Positions 8,148 through 15,951 of a stretch of DNA of 64,000 bases are shown in pieces. The translations under genes were made by a program, and so were the position numbers. The notes under the pieces are model-generated. The model was given only the letters and a program-made list of their open reading frames with translations, had not been told where the DNA came from and ran no database searches. This DNA comes from Desulfovibrio desulfuricans. Lineage in GTDB: Bacteria > Desulfobacterota > Desulfovibrionia > Desulfovibrionales > Desulfovibrionaceae. How positions within the stretch are numbered: position 1 is the first letter of the stretch; each line of letters opens with the position of its first letter. Location: contig SUVB01000035.1 of the NCBI GenBank assembly GCA_015062205.1, positions 1 to 64,000 of the forward strand. The letters are read 5' to 3'.

Positions 8148-10385
8148 ATGGCCGCAGTTGTGCAACCGGCAACAGGCAGCGCAAGCCGCAAACTTCCCCT
8201 CCTTATTACGGCGCTGGCAACAGCCCTGGTTCTGCTGGCCCTGAGCGCGCTCAATCCCCCGCTGCTGCGGCAACTTGACGCAAAAATCTACGACGGCCTC
8301 CTTGCCGCGCACGCCGATCCCGCGCATGCCAACGTGACGGCCATTGTGGATGTGGACGAAAAAAGCCTGCGCGAGCAGGGGCAGTGGCCGTGGCCGCGCT
8401 ACCGTCTGGCGCAGCTCATGCAGGTGCTGCTGGATGCCGGGGCCTCCGTGGTGGCGCTGGACATCATGCTCGCGGAGAAGGACCGCACTTCCGTGGAAGC
8501 CGTGCTGGGCGACCTGCACCGGGATATGGGCATCAACGCCCGCGTGGAAGATGTGCCCGACATCCTGCGCGACAATGACCGCCTGCTGGCGGAATTTCTG
8601 CGCGGCAAGCCCGTGGCGCTGGGCGCCTTTCTCGTGTTCCGCCGGGAGGATGCCGCCCTGTTCAGGGGTACAGACGCACTGCCCAGGGGCGTGGGGCTCG
8701 CGGCGAAGGACGCCTCCGCCGACGGCGGCGACGTCTGGGAAAACCTGTTTACGGGCAAGGGCATGGTCGCGCCCCTGCCGGAGCTGTCCTCTGCCGCCGC
8801 AACGGGCTTTTTCAATGCCCCGCTGGACGAGGACGGCCTTCTCCGGCGCGTTCCCGTGCTGGCGCGGGTGGAAGGCGGCAAAAACTACGCCAACCTGAGC
8901 CTGCGCGCGCTCATGCTGCATGAGCATACGCGCAACCTCACGTTCAGCAAGGACGCCCACGGCCGGCTGCGCCTTCAGGCGGGCGGGGCCACCCTTCCTG
9001 TCACGCCGCAGGGCCTCGTGCTGCTGCCCTGGCGCGGCCCGGCCCGCACCTTCCCCTACATCAGCGCCGGGGATGTGCTTGCCGGCCGCTTCGCCCCGGA
9101 GGAGGTGCGCAAAAAAATCATCTTTGTCGGCACGTCCGCTGCCGGGCAGATGGATATTCGGGCCACGCCGCTGGACGAACATATGCCCGGCGTGGAGGCG
9201 CACGCCACCATCGTGGACGCCGCCCTCTCCGGGCGCACCCTTGAAGCGTTGGACTGGGGCCTCGCCGTGAACATGGGCTGCATCGCGCTGGTGTCGCTCA
9301 TCTGCCTGCCGCTGTTCGGCCTTGGCCGCTTATCCGTGGCGCTCGTGGGGGGGGTGGCGCTCGCGGGCGGCGCGTATGCGGCCTCCTGGCATTTCTTCGG
9401 CCGGGGGCTGTGGGTATCGCCCCTGTGGGCCATGCTCACCGTGGGCGCGCAGGCCGTCACGCTCACTGCCGCACGCTTCCGGCTGTCGGAAAAGGACAAG
9501 CGCCGCATCCGCAACATCTTCAGCCACTACGTTTCGCCCGAGGTGGTGGCCCGCATCGTGGACAGGGGCGAGGCCTCCCTGCGCGGCGAACAGCGGGAAC
9601 TGACCGTCATGTTTACGGACCTGCGCGGCTTCACCTCCCTGTCGGAAAAGCTCACGCCCGTGCAGGTGGTCACCCTGCTCAACCGCTACTTCACGCCCAT
9701 GACGGCGCTCGTGCGCGAATCCGGCGGCACGCTGGACAAATTCATCGGCGACGCGCTCATGGCCTTCTGGAACGCCCCTCTGGACGTGCCCGGCCATCCG
9801 GACAGGGCCGTGCGCGCGGCGCTGGCCATGCAGCAGTCCCTCGCCGGGCTGAATACGGAACTGCAGCGAGATTTCGGCCTCACCCTGCGCATGGGCGCGG
9901 GCATCCACACGGGGCAGGCCCATGTGGGCAACATGGGCAGCGACGACCTTACCAACTACACGGCCGTGGGCGACACGGTGAACCTGGCCTCGCGGCTGGA
10001 GGGCCTGTGTTCCCGCTACGGCGTGACGCTGGTCACCAGCGGCGAAACCGCCTCCCGCTGCGGCGAAGGGCTTGTGCTGCGCGAGCTGGCGCGGTTGCGG
10101 GTCAAGGGCCGGGCCGAACCCGTGGACGTGTTCACCGTGCTGACGGCAGGCGAGGCATCGGCCCAGAAAGAACTGCTGGAGGACTGGCGGGAGGCCCTGC
10201 GGCTGTACCGCGCGGCCGTGGTGCAGCGTGACGCCGCCTTGCTCGCGCAGGCTTCGCAGGCCTTCGCGGCGCTGTGCGCGGAGCATCCCGGCCCCCTGCA
10301 CCAGGCCTATGCCGACGCCTGCGCCGATCTGCGCGCCCGCCCCGCCGACACGTGGAGCGACGTCTGGACGCTGACGGGCAAGTAA
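8148..10385 (+). CDS. CHASE2-domain class III adenylate cyclase
   Basis: A 745-residue membrane enzyme expected to make cAMP from ATP. TM1 (about 17-36) is followed by an extracytoplasmic CHASE2 sensor domain to about 350, three closely spaced membrane segments (about 368-440), and a class III cyclase domain from about 475 to 660. Catalytic residues are present. The metal aspartates are D491 in FTDLRGFT and D535 in DKFIGDALMAF, with purine-selecting K531. In NYTAVGDTVNLASRLE the second selector D609 points to ATP rather than GTP, and N612 and R616 are the transition-state residues. A helical tail follows. It is the last gene of the second-messenger run, 68 bases after the HD-GYP gene and directly before a strong terminator. 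Confidence 0.9.
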   Translation: MAAVVQPATGSASRKLPLLITALATALVLLALSALNPPLLRQLDAKIYDGLLAAHADPAHANVTAIVDVDEKSLREQGQWPWPRYRLAQLMQVLLDAGASVVALDIMLAEKDRTSVEAVLGDLHRDMGINARVEDVPDILRDNDRLLAEFLRGKPVALGAFLVFRREDAALFRGTDALPRGVGLAAKDASADGGDVWENLFTGKGMVAPLPELSSAAATGFFNAPLDEDGLLRRVPVLARVEGGKNYANLSLRALMLHEHTRNLTFSKDAHGRLRLQAGGATLPVTPQGLVLLPWRGPARTFPYISAGDVLAGRFAPEEVRKKIIFVGTSAAGQMDIRATPLDEHMPGVEAHATIVDAALSGRTLEALDWGLAVNMGCIALVSLICLPLFGLGRLSVALVGGVALAGGAYAASWHFFGRGLWVSPLWAMLTVGAQAVTLTAARFRLSEKDKRRIRNIFSHYVSPEVVARIVDRGEASLRGEQRELTVMFTDLRGFTSLSEKLTPVQVVTLLNRYFTPMTALVRESGGTLDKFIGDALMAFWNAPLDVPGHPDRAVRAALAMQQSLAGLNTELQRDFGLTLRMGAGIHTGQAHVGNMGSDDLTNYTAVGDTVNLASRLEGLCSRYGVTLVTSGETASRCGEGLVLRELARLRVKGRAEPVDVFTVLTAGEASAQKELLEDWREALRLYRAAVVQRDAALLAQASQAFAALCAEHPGPLHQAYADACADLRARPADTWSDVWTLTGK

Positions 10386-10393
10386 GAAACACT

Positions 10394-10437
10394 GCGGGGG
10401 AAGGAAACTTTTTTGGAAAAAAGTTTCCTTCCCCCGC
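10394..10437 (+). terminator. Strong terminator after the cyclase gene
   Basis: A perfect 21-bp inverted repeat (10394-10414 with 10417-10437) with a two-base loop. The arm reads GCGGGGGAAGGAAACTTTTTT, so the T-rich part lies inside the stem. It begins nine bases after the cyclase stop codon and closes the four-gene run. The element is nearly symmetric, so it may also act on leftward transcripts. Confidence 0.8.
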
Positions 10438-10653
10438 CCCCCTTCCTTCAAAAAACTTCACCGGGGACGTGCCGCGAAAGGCGGGGCAGGATTTCTGAAC
10501 GGCGGTGCCGCAGGGGGAGCTGCACTCCTCGCGGCGGCAGCCTTCAGGAAGGCCCGCCGGGAATCATGCAGGCCGGAACTGGCATCCACCTGGGCAGGAA
10601 ACGGCTTTCTTCCGGCCAAGGGGATGCGCGTTGCCGCTTTTGCGGTAATTGCG

Positions 10654-12042
10654 CTAAAAGCTCCACGAAACGCCGGTCATCACCAGATGCTGCGTGTAGT
10701 CGTACAGGGGGCAGGAGGAATCGTTGCTGGTGTAAGCGTATGTGGCTTCCACGGCCCAGGCGTCATTGATGTGCCAGGTCAGGGCCGCGCCCAGCCGCCA
10801 GCGCGTGTCAATGCGCTTTTCCTCTTCCAGCGCCGTGGCCGGGCCTTCATAGAATTCCTGCGTCAGCGAGGCGAAAGGCGCAAAATCCACGTCGCCGGGC
10901 AGTTTGACCAGCAGCCGCGCCGAGCCTTCCCAACCTGTGTAGTTGTAGTCCGAAACATTGGCCGCGCCCCAGAGGACGCGCGCGCCCACGGTGAGCGCAT
11001 GCCCGCTGTCGCCGAAAAGCAGGCGCGCATACTCGCCCGCCCAGCCGTAGCCGCCGTTGCGCTCCTTGGCTTCGGAAAACTTGCGCGAATCCCAGCCGGC
11101 CAGGGTAAGCAACTGCACCTTGGGCACGGGCGCGTACACAAAGGTCAGCTCCGGCCCCAGGGAGCGCACATGCTGCAGGAACTCGTAGTCGAAAATTTCC
11201 TCGCGCACGCGCACGTCCAGCAGGGTCTTTGCGCCCACATGGCGCACGCCCAGCCCGGCCCGGCCCCACTGCGACTCGCGCATGCGCAAGTCGTCGTGCA
11301 GGGACTGCCGCTCGTGCCCGCGCCAGAAGCCGCGCAGGTCGCCCACCAGCCACCAGCCGGAATCGCGCAGGGGCTGCCAGCCGAAATCCAGGTCCGCGCC
11401 AAGGTACATGCCGAAGCTGTCCTTGTTCTCCACGTTCGGGACGTTGACGTGCCAGCTGCCCAGCTCCAGCCCTTCCGTGTCCGGCCCCATGTTCACGTTG
11501 GAATCGTAGAGCAGGCCCGCGCGCAGCCGGCCGTGAATCTGCACCTGGTCGAGCTTTCTCTCCATGGCGTCCAGGTTCATGTCCGCGCCGCCGCCCAGGG
11601 CCTGCGCCTCGGCGAGGCAGCGCTCCGCCGCCTCGCGCTCGCCCAGCAGCATGTAGACCTGCGCCAGCTCGCTGTGCAGGGCCGCCGTCTTCGGGTATTT
11701 TTCGAGCAGCATCTCGTAGGCCGTGACGGACTGGTTCCAGTGTTTGCTCACGGCCCCGGCGCGGGCCAGCCCCAGCACGGCCTCGTCATCGTCGGGATTG
11801 TTCAGCAGCAGGCCCTTGTAGAGTTCATAGGCCTCATCGGCCTTGCCGGACTGGAGCAGGCCGGCCGCGCGCACGCGCGCCTGCGCCGCCGCGCCCTCCA
11901 CGGCCGGGTCACTGGCCGGGGCGGCGTGGACAGGGAAGGCAAAAAGGCAGGCGCAGCACAGCAGCAGGCAGGCAAGCGCCGCGAGGAACGCGGGGCGGGC
12001 CGACCGCAACGGCAGGAGGGAGAAGAAATAATATTTCAGCAT
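10654..12042 (-). CDS. TPR plus outer-membrane beta-barrel protein (Slam/DUF560-like)
   Basis: The 462-residue product has a long signal peptide ending near VHAA (about residue 41) and tetratricopeptide helices at about 50-140 (for example GKADEAYELYKGLLLNNPDD). A barrel of alternating strands runs from about 165 to the end, closing with VMTGVSWSF; a terminal phenylalanine is typical of outer-membrane barrels. TPR domain followed by a 14-strand-like barrel is the layout of surface lipoprotein assembly modulators (Slam, DUF560) and related type XI secretion proteins. It is nine bases downstream of the FecR-domain gene, which makes that protein a candidate client. The architecture is clear; membership of Slam proper is inferred. 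Confidence 0.65.
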   Translation of the reverse strand: MLKYYFFSLLPLRSARPAFLAALACLLLCCACLFAFPVHAAPASDPAVEGAAAQARVRAAGLLQSGKADEAYELYKGLLLNNPDDDEAVLGLARAGAVSKHWNQSVTAYEMLLEKYPKTAALHSELAQVYMLLGEREAAERCLAEAQALGGGADMNLDAMERKLDQVQIHGRLRAGLLYDSNVNMGPDTEGLELGSWHVNVPNVENKDSFGMYLGADLDFGWQPLRDSGWWLVGDLRGFWRGHERQSLHDDLRMRESQWGRAGLGVRHVGAKTLLDVRVREEIFDYEFLQHVRSLGPELTFVYAPVPKVQLLTLAGWDSRKFSEAKERNGGYGWAGEYARLLFGDSGHALTVGARVLWGAANVSDYNYTGWEGSARLLVKLPGDVDFAPFASLTQEFYEGPATALEEEKRIDTRWRLGAALTWHINDAWAVEATYAYTSNDSSCPLYDYTQHLVMTGVSWSF

Positions 12043-12051
12043 GCCGGTTGC

Positions 12052-13200
12052 CTAATGCGTGACGGATGTGGACTGGTAGCTGCCGTCAACACTTGCACCC
12101 GCTGCCGAGGAGGGAGTCTCGGCGTTAAAGGTCCCGCTGTGCACAGTGCCCGTCATCGATCCGGTGGCGGCTATTCCCGCTGTAGTATCATTACCGGAAA
12201 AAACCCCGGTAAGGTGATACGTGCCGCCGTTCAGCACGCCCGCGCCGCCGGACAGGTTGAAATCTCCGGCGCCGTTGTTCTCGTGCAGCATCATTGCCCC
12301 GGAACGGAACGCGCCGCTGGCGAGGTTGACCCCGGTCAGGGTATAGGAACCGCTCCAGTTGAGATAGCCGTCCTCTCCCCCCACCAGACGACCCGTGACC
12401 GTGGCCTCCTGGTGGAGCGCTATGGCCTGCGAAAGGGCCGAGGAGGAATCCGCCAGCATGTTGTCCACGTTCAGGCCCGCAGGGGCTGACGCCGCTGCCG
12501 CAGGGGCGGCGCTGGAGGACGCCGCCGCCATGACGCCGGAAGACGCGCCGCCCGCCCCGCCGCCGGAGCCGCCGCGCGCGGCAAGGCTCGCGCCGAGTTC
12601 CTGCCGGTCGGCGGGCGTCATGGGCGAGACGCGCGGGGCCGCGCCCGCAACGGGCACCTCGGCCTTGCTGCCCGAGGGCACGGTCACGCCGTTGACCACG
12701 ACCTGCCGCAACGTGTTCTCCACAAACACCGTGGTCTTCCCACCGCCGGAGCGCACCGACAGGATGGTGCCGCGAATGCCCACCGTGGCCTGCGGCGTGG
12801 CGACCCTGAAGCCCTCCGGGTTGGCCCTGGTGATCTTGCCGGTGAGCATGCGCGCAAGGCCCGTCATCCTGCTCGTGAAGACGGGCTTGTCGCCCCTGTC
12901 GTCATAGGCCTCTATCTCGAATTCCGTGTCCGAGCCCAGCGAGAGCGTGGTCTCGTCGCGCATCCACGCGCGCAGGCGGCCCGTGGCGTCGGTGACAAGC
13001 ACGTCGCCGGCATATATGGCCGCCTTGGCCTCCAGCGGCAGCCTCTGCCCGTCGCGCTCCACAAACGCGCCGGGCGTGACGCTGACCACCGTTCCCGCCT
13101 CCTGCCCCGCAGCGTGCGCTGCGGCGGCACAACACAGGAACAGGAGCAGCGGCAGGGCTGCCGGCAACACGCACAATCCTTCGAGTTTCCTGAAATACAT
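12052..13200 (-). CDS. Exported FecR-domain protein with repetitive beta-rich C-terminus
   Basis: A 382-residue secreted protein. Its signal peptide ends near AHAAG (about residue 31). A FecR/SLH-like sugar-binding fold at about 36-180 contains the family stretch RVATPQATVGIRGTILSV. An Ala/Gly/Ser-rich linker (about 205-245) leads to a C-terminal region of repeated short strands such as GSYTLTG and GTYHLTG. There is no anti-sigma transmembrane helix, so it is a structural or surface protein rather than a classical FecR regulator. The ATG at 13200 was preferred over a GTG 12 bases upstream because GGAGG sits five bases before it. It is the first gene of a pair with the barrel protein that follows. 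Confidence 0.75.
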   Translation of the reverse strand: MYFRKLEGLCVLPAALPLLLFLCCAAAAHAAGQEAGTVVSVTPGAFVERDGQRLPLEAKAAIYAGDVLVTDATGRLRAWMRDETTLSLGSDTEFEIEAYDDRGDKPVFTSRMTGLARMLTGKITRANPEGFRVATPQATVGIRGTILSVRSGGGKTTVFVENTLRQVVVNGVTVPSGSKAEVPVAGAAPRVSPMTPADRQELGASLAARGGSGGGAGGASSGVMAAASSSAAPAAAASAPAGLNVDNMLADSSSALSQAIALHQEATVTGRLVGGEDGYLNWSGSYTLTGVNLASGAFRSGAMMLHENNGAGDFNLSGGAGVLNGGTYHLTGVFSGNDTTAGIAATGSMTGTVHSGTFNAETPSSAAGASVDGSYQSTSVTH

Positions 13201-13512
13201 GCCAACCTCCACGGCCGACGCCTGCGACGCGGCGGAGCTTTTCCGCCGCGACCATGTTTTTTTGCGGCAAACAGCTTATTTCAGATTGCGGCTGTTGACA
13301 AGCGATGCACGGGCCGCCCCGGACGCGGGCCATGCCCGCAGCGCAGAAGGCAGGCCGGATATGCCGCCGCAGGGATTGCCTGACCCATGCGTAAAAGACT
13401 ATATTGGGCGGCGCGGGCGCGACGCCCGTCTGTTTTCACGCCGGGCGTCTTTGCCGGGCAGGGGGAGATCTCCCGCGTAGTTCCCGCATGCACTTCACGG
13501 AGGGTTCCACAT
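13201..13512. other. 312-base divergent intergenic region
   Basis: It separates the leftward FecR gene from the rightward EF-hand membrane protein gene. It must hold both promoters, but I could not pick out a convincing -35/-10 pair in either direction. No coding sequence is supported. Confidence 0.3.
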
Positions 13513-15873
13513 ATGGAAGACACAAGCGAAAAATTTACCTGGCATTGCCAGCGCATGGGCGGCGCGGATCAGGTCACGCTGACAAGCATGGCCGAACTGC
13601 GCCATTTGCGCGAACTTGACCCCAAGCTCTGGGGCGCGCTGAGTTGCCCGGCCGACGGCATTGAATTCAACAAGCGCACGCTGGAGCTGCTGGATGCGGA
13701 CCACGACGGCCGCATCCGCATGCCCGAGGTGCTGGACGCCGTGGAATGGTTCTGCGCCCGCGTCAATGATTCGGCGGACATCGCCGGACGGCCTGCGGCC
13801 CTGCCCCTCGCCGCCATTGACGATACGACGGATGCGGGCAAACGCCTGCGCACCACCGCCCGCTCCGTCCTCGACATGCTGGAACGCCCCGACGGCGACA
13901 GCCTCACGCAGGAAGATGTGGAAAAGGCCGTGGCGAGCGCGGCGGGGCAGTCCTTCAACGGCGACGGCGTGCTGCCGCCCCTGCCGGAAATGGATGATGC
14001 CGTGCGCGACTTCGTCAACGCCGGTCTGGCCGTGGTGGGCGGCGCGCGCGATGCCGGGGGCGCGGCCGGTCTGAACAGGGAGCTGGCCGCGGCGCTCGTG
14101 ACCGAGCTGCAGGCCTGGCAGGCCTGGCGGGCCGAAGTGGATGCCGCCCCGCACCCTGTGGAGGGCACGCCCGAAGCCTGGACGCTGCTGGAAGACATCC
14201 GCGCCAAGGTGGACGACTACTTTCTGCGTTGCCGCCTGGCCGCCTTCGCGCCGCAGGCCGAAGCGCCCCTCAACGGCGAGGAGCGCCTGCTGGCCGCCAC
14301 GGACAAGCCGGACATTGATACGGATGTGCTCACGGCCCTGCCCTTGGCGCGCATCCTGCCGGACGCGGCCCTGCCCCTGAAAAGCGGCCTCAACCCCGTC
14401 TGGAGCGACCGCGTGCTCCGCTTCGCCGCGCTGGTGCGCCCGCTGCTTGCCGTACCGGACGTCCTTTCCCGCGAGGACTGGAAGGCCGTGCAGGAAGCCC
14501 TGGCCCCCTACGGCGCGGCCCTGGCCAAACGGCCCGCCGTGGGCGTGTATGAAGCGGGCGCCTTCGCCCCGGCCGCCGACGCGGCGGCGGCCATCGACGC
14601 CCTGGGCGCGGACGGCGTGCGCCGCCTGCTGGACAGCGGGGCGCATCAGCGCTTTCAGGAACTCTGCGACACGGATCTCGCCGGCGCCGCCGCCACGGAG
14701 GACATTGCCGAGCTGGAGCGCCTTGTGCTCTACTACCTGCACCTGCACCGCCTGCTGATGAACTTCGTCTCCTTCTACGACTTCTACAGCCTGCGCAAGG
14801 ACGTCACCTTCCGCGCGGGCACGCTGTACATGGACGGCCGCTCCTGCCAGCTCTGCCTGCCCGTGGAGGACATCAAGGCGCACAACGCCCTGGCGGCCAT
14901 GAGCGGACTCTGCCTGCTCTACTGCAAGTGCACGCGGCGCGTGGACGACGGCGCGCCCTCCGGCGAGCGGATGATCATGGCCGCGCTCACGGCGGGCGAC
15001 GACGACGTGCTCATGGAGGGGCGCAACGGCGTGTTCGTGGACAACACCGGCGCGGACTGGGACGCCACCCTCGTCAAGATCGTCCACAACCCCATCAGCT
15101 TCCGGCAGGCCATCTGGGCGCCCTACAAGCGCATCAGCCAGTTCATCGGCGAGCAGATCGCCAAGTTCGCCGCCGCCAAGCACGCGGAAACCCTCGACGC
15201 CGCCAAGGGCGCCGTGGCCGCCGCGCCCAAGCAGCCCGCCGCGCCCTTTGACATGGGCAAGAACGTGGGCATCTTCGCCGCCGTGGGCATTGCCCTCGGG
15301 GCCATCGGCACGGCCGTGGGCAGCATAGCGCAGGCGCTGTTCTCGCTCTCCTGGTGGCAGTTCCCGCTGCTCATCGCGGGCATTTTCATCATCATTTCCG
15401 GGCCGTCGGTCTTCCTGGCCTGGCTCAAGTTCCGCAAGCGCACGCTGGGCCCGGTGCTGGAGGCCTCCGGCTGGGCGGTCAACTCGCAGCTGCCCATCAA
15501 CCTCAAACTCGGCAGCGCCCTGACGGCTATTGCCAAGCAGCCGGAAAACATCGAGCGCCGCTCCGTCATTGACCCCTTCCGTGAAGAGGAAAAGAGCCAT
15601 GCCGGACTCTGGACGCTGCTCGTCATTCTGGTTGCGGCCCTGGCTCTGGGCGGCTGGCTGTGGAAGAGCGGCCGCCTGGACGGCCTGGCTTCCCGCCTGA
15701 TTCCGCCGCAGCAGCAGGCGGAAACGGCCCCGGCCAAGGCCGACGCGCCCGCCGCCGCGCAGGGCAAGGACGCCGCCAAAGCCGACGCCGGGGAAGCCGC
15801 CGACGCCGGAGGGAAAAAGGACGGGGGCACGAAGGGAGAAGCCAGGCCCGGGGAAAAGGACAGCGCCAAGTAG
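13513..15873 (+). CDS. Large membrane protein with an EF-hand loop, function unknown
   Basis: A 786-residue protein I cannot place in a named family. Near the N-terminus, residues 61-72 form a canonical calcium-binding EF-hand loop, DADHDGRIRMPE, with all ligand positions filled. A second, weaker loop-like stretch, FNGDGVLPPLPE, lies about 85 residues later. A long soluble, alanine-rich middle region follows. Membrane segments lie at about 584-610, 616-640 and 697-717. The protein ends in a low-complexity Lys/Ala/Glu tail. GGAGGG eight bases before ATG 13513 sets the start. It is a single-gene unit facing tamB, with a shared terminator between them. Calcium binding is a strong inference; the cellular role is open. 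Confidence 0.6.
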   Translation: MEDTSEKFTWHCQRMGGADQVTLTSMAELRHLRELDPKLWGALSCPADGIEFNKRTLELLDADHDGRIRMPEVLDAVEWFCARVNDSADIAGRPAALPLAAIDDTTDAGKRLRTTARSVLDMLERPDGDSLTQEDVEKAVASAAGQSFNGDGVLPPLPEMDDAVRDFVNAGLAVVGGARDAGGAAGLNRELAAALVTELQAWQAWRAEVDAAPHPVEGTPEAWTLLEDIRAKVDDYFLRCRLAAFAPQAEAPLNGEERLLAATDKPDIDTDVLTALPLARILPDAALPLKSGLNPVWSDRVLRFAALVRPLLAVPDVLSREDWKAVQEALAPYGAALAKRPAVGVYEAGAFAPAADAAAAIDALGADGVRRLLDSGAHQRFQELCDTDLAGAAATEDIAELERLVLYYLHLHRLLMNFVSFYDFYSLRKDVTFRAGTLYMDGRSCQLCLPVEDIKAHNALAAMSGLCLLYCKCTRRVDDGAPSGERMIMAALTAGDDDVLMEGRNGVFVDNTGADWDATLVKIVHNPISFRQAIWAPYKRISQFIGEQIAKFAAAKHAETLDAAKGAVAAAPKQPAAPFDMGKNVGIFAAVGIALGAIGTAVGSIAQALFSLSWWQFPLLIAGIFIIISGPSVFLAWLKFRKRTLGPVLEASGWAVNSQLPINLKLGSALTAIAKQPENIERRSVIDPFREEEKSHAGLWTLLVILVAALALGGWLWKSGRLDGLASRLIPPQQQAETAPAKADAPAAAQGKDAAKADAGEAADAGGKKDGGTKGEARPGEKDSAK

Positions 15874-15898
15874 ACGCGGCGAAACTCCACGGGAACGG

Positions 15899-15926
15899 AA
15901 AAGGCCGGCAGCAATGCCGGCCTTTT
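15899..15926. terminator. Bidirectional terminator between the EF-hand gene and tamB
   Basis: A 12-bp perfect stem (AAAAGGCCGGCA with TGCCGGCCTTTT) closes on a GCAA tetraloop. The A-run on one side and T-run on the other let it end transcripts from both convergent genes, whose stop codons are about 80 bases apart. Confidence 0.85.
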
Positions 15927-15951
15927 CTCTGCTGCGGGCTGCACGCCGCGC

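Noticed and set aside
3881-8184. Long leftward open frames opposite the DUF697 and HD-GYP genes
   Set aside because: No start signals or domains; the rightward genes have clear domains and ribosome binding sites.
9330-12489. Open frames opposite the cyclase and the TPR/barrel gene
   Set aside because: Low-complexity His/Gly/Arg translations without motifs; the real genes are on the other strands.
12052-13200. FecR-type anti-sigma regulator
   Set aside because: It has a signal peptide, no central membrane helix and no sigma factor gene nearby; it looks like a secreted FecR-fold protein.
13495-15600. Long leftward open frame opposite the EF-hand membrane protein
   Set aside because: Antisense artefact of high GC; composition dominated by Gly, Arg, His and Val with no family features.
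15721-15873. Low-complexity Ala/Lys/Glu run as a tandem repeat element
   Set aside because: It is the disordered C-terminal tail of the EF-hand protein, with no regular nucleotide period.
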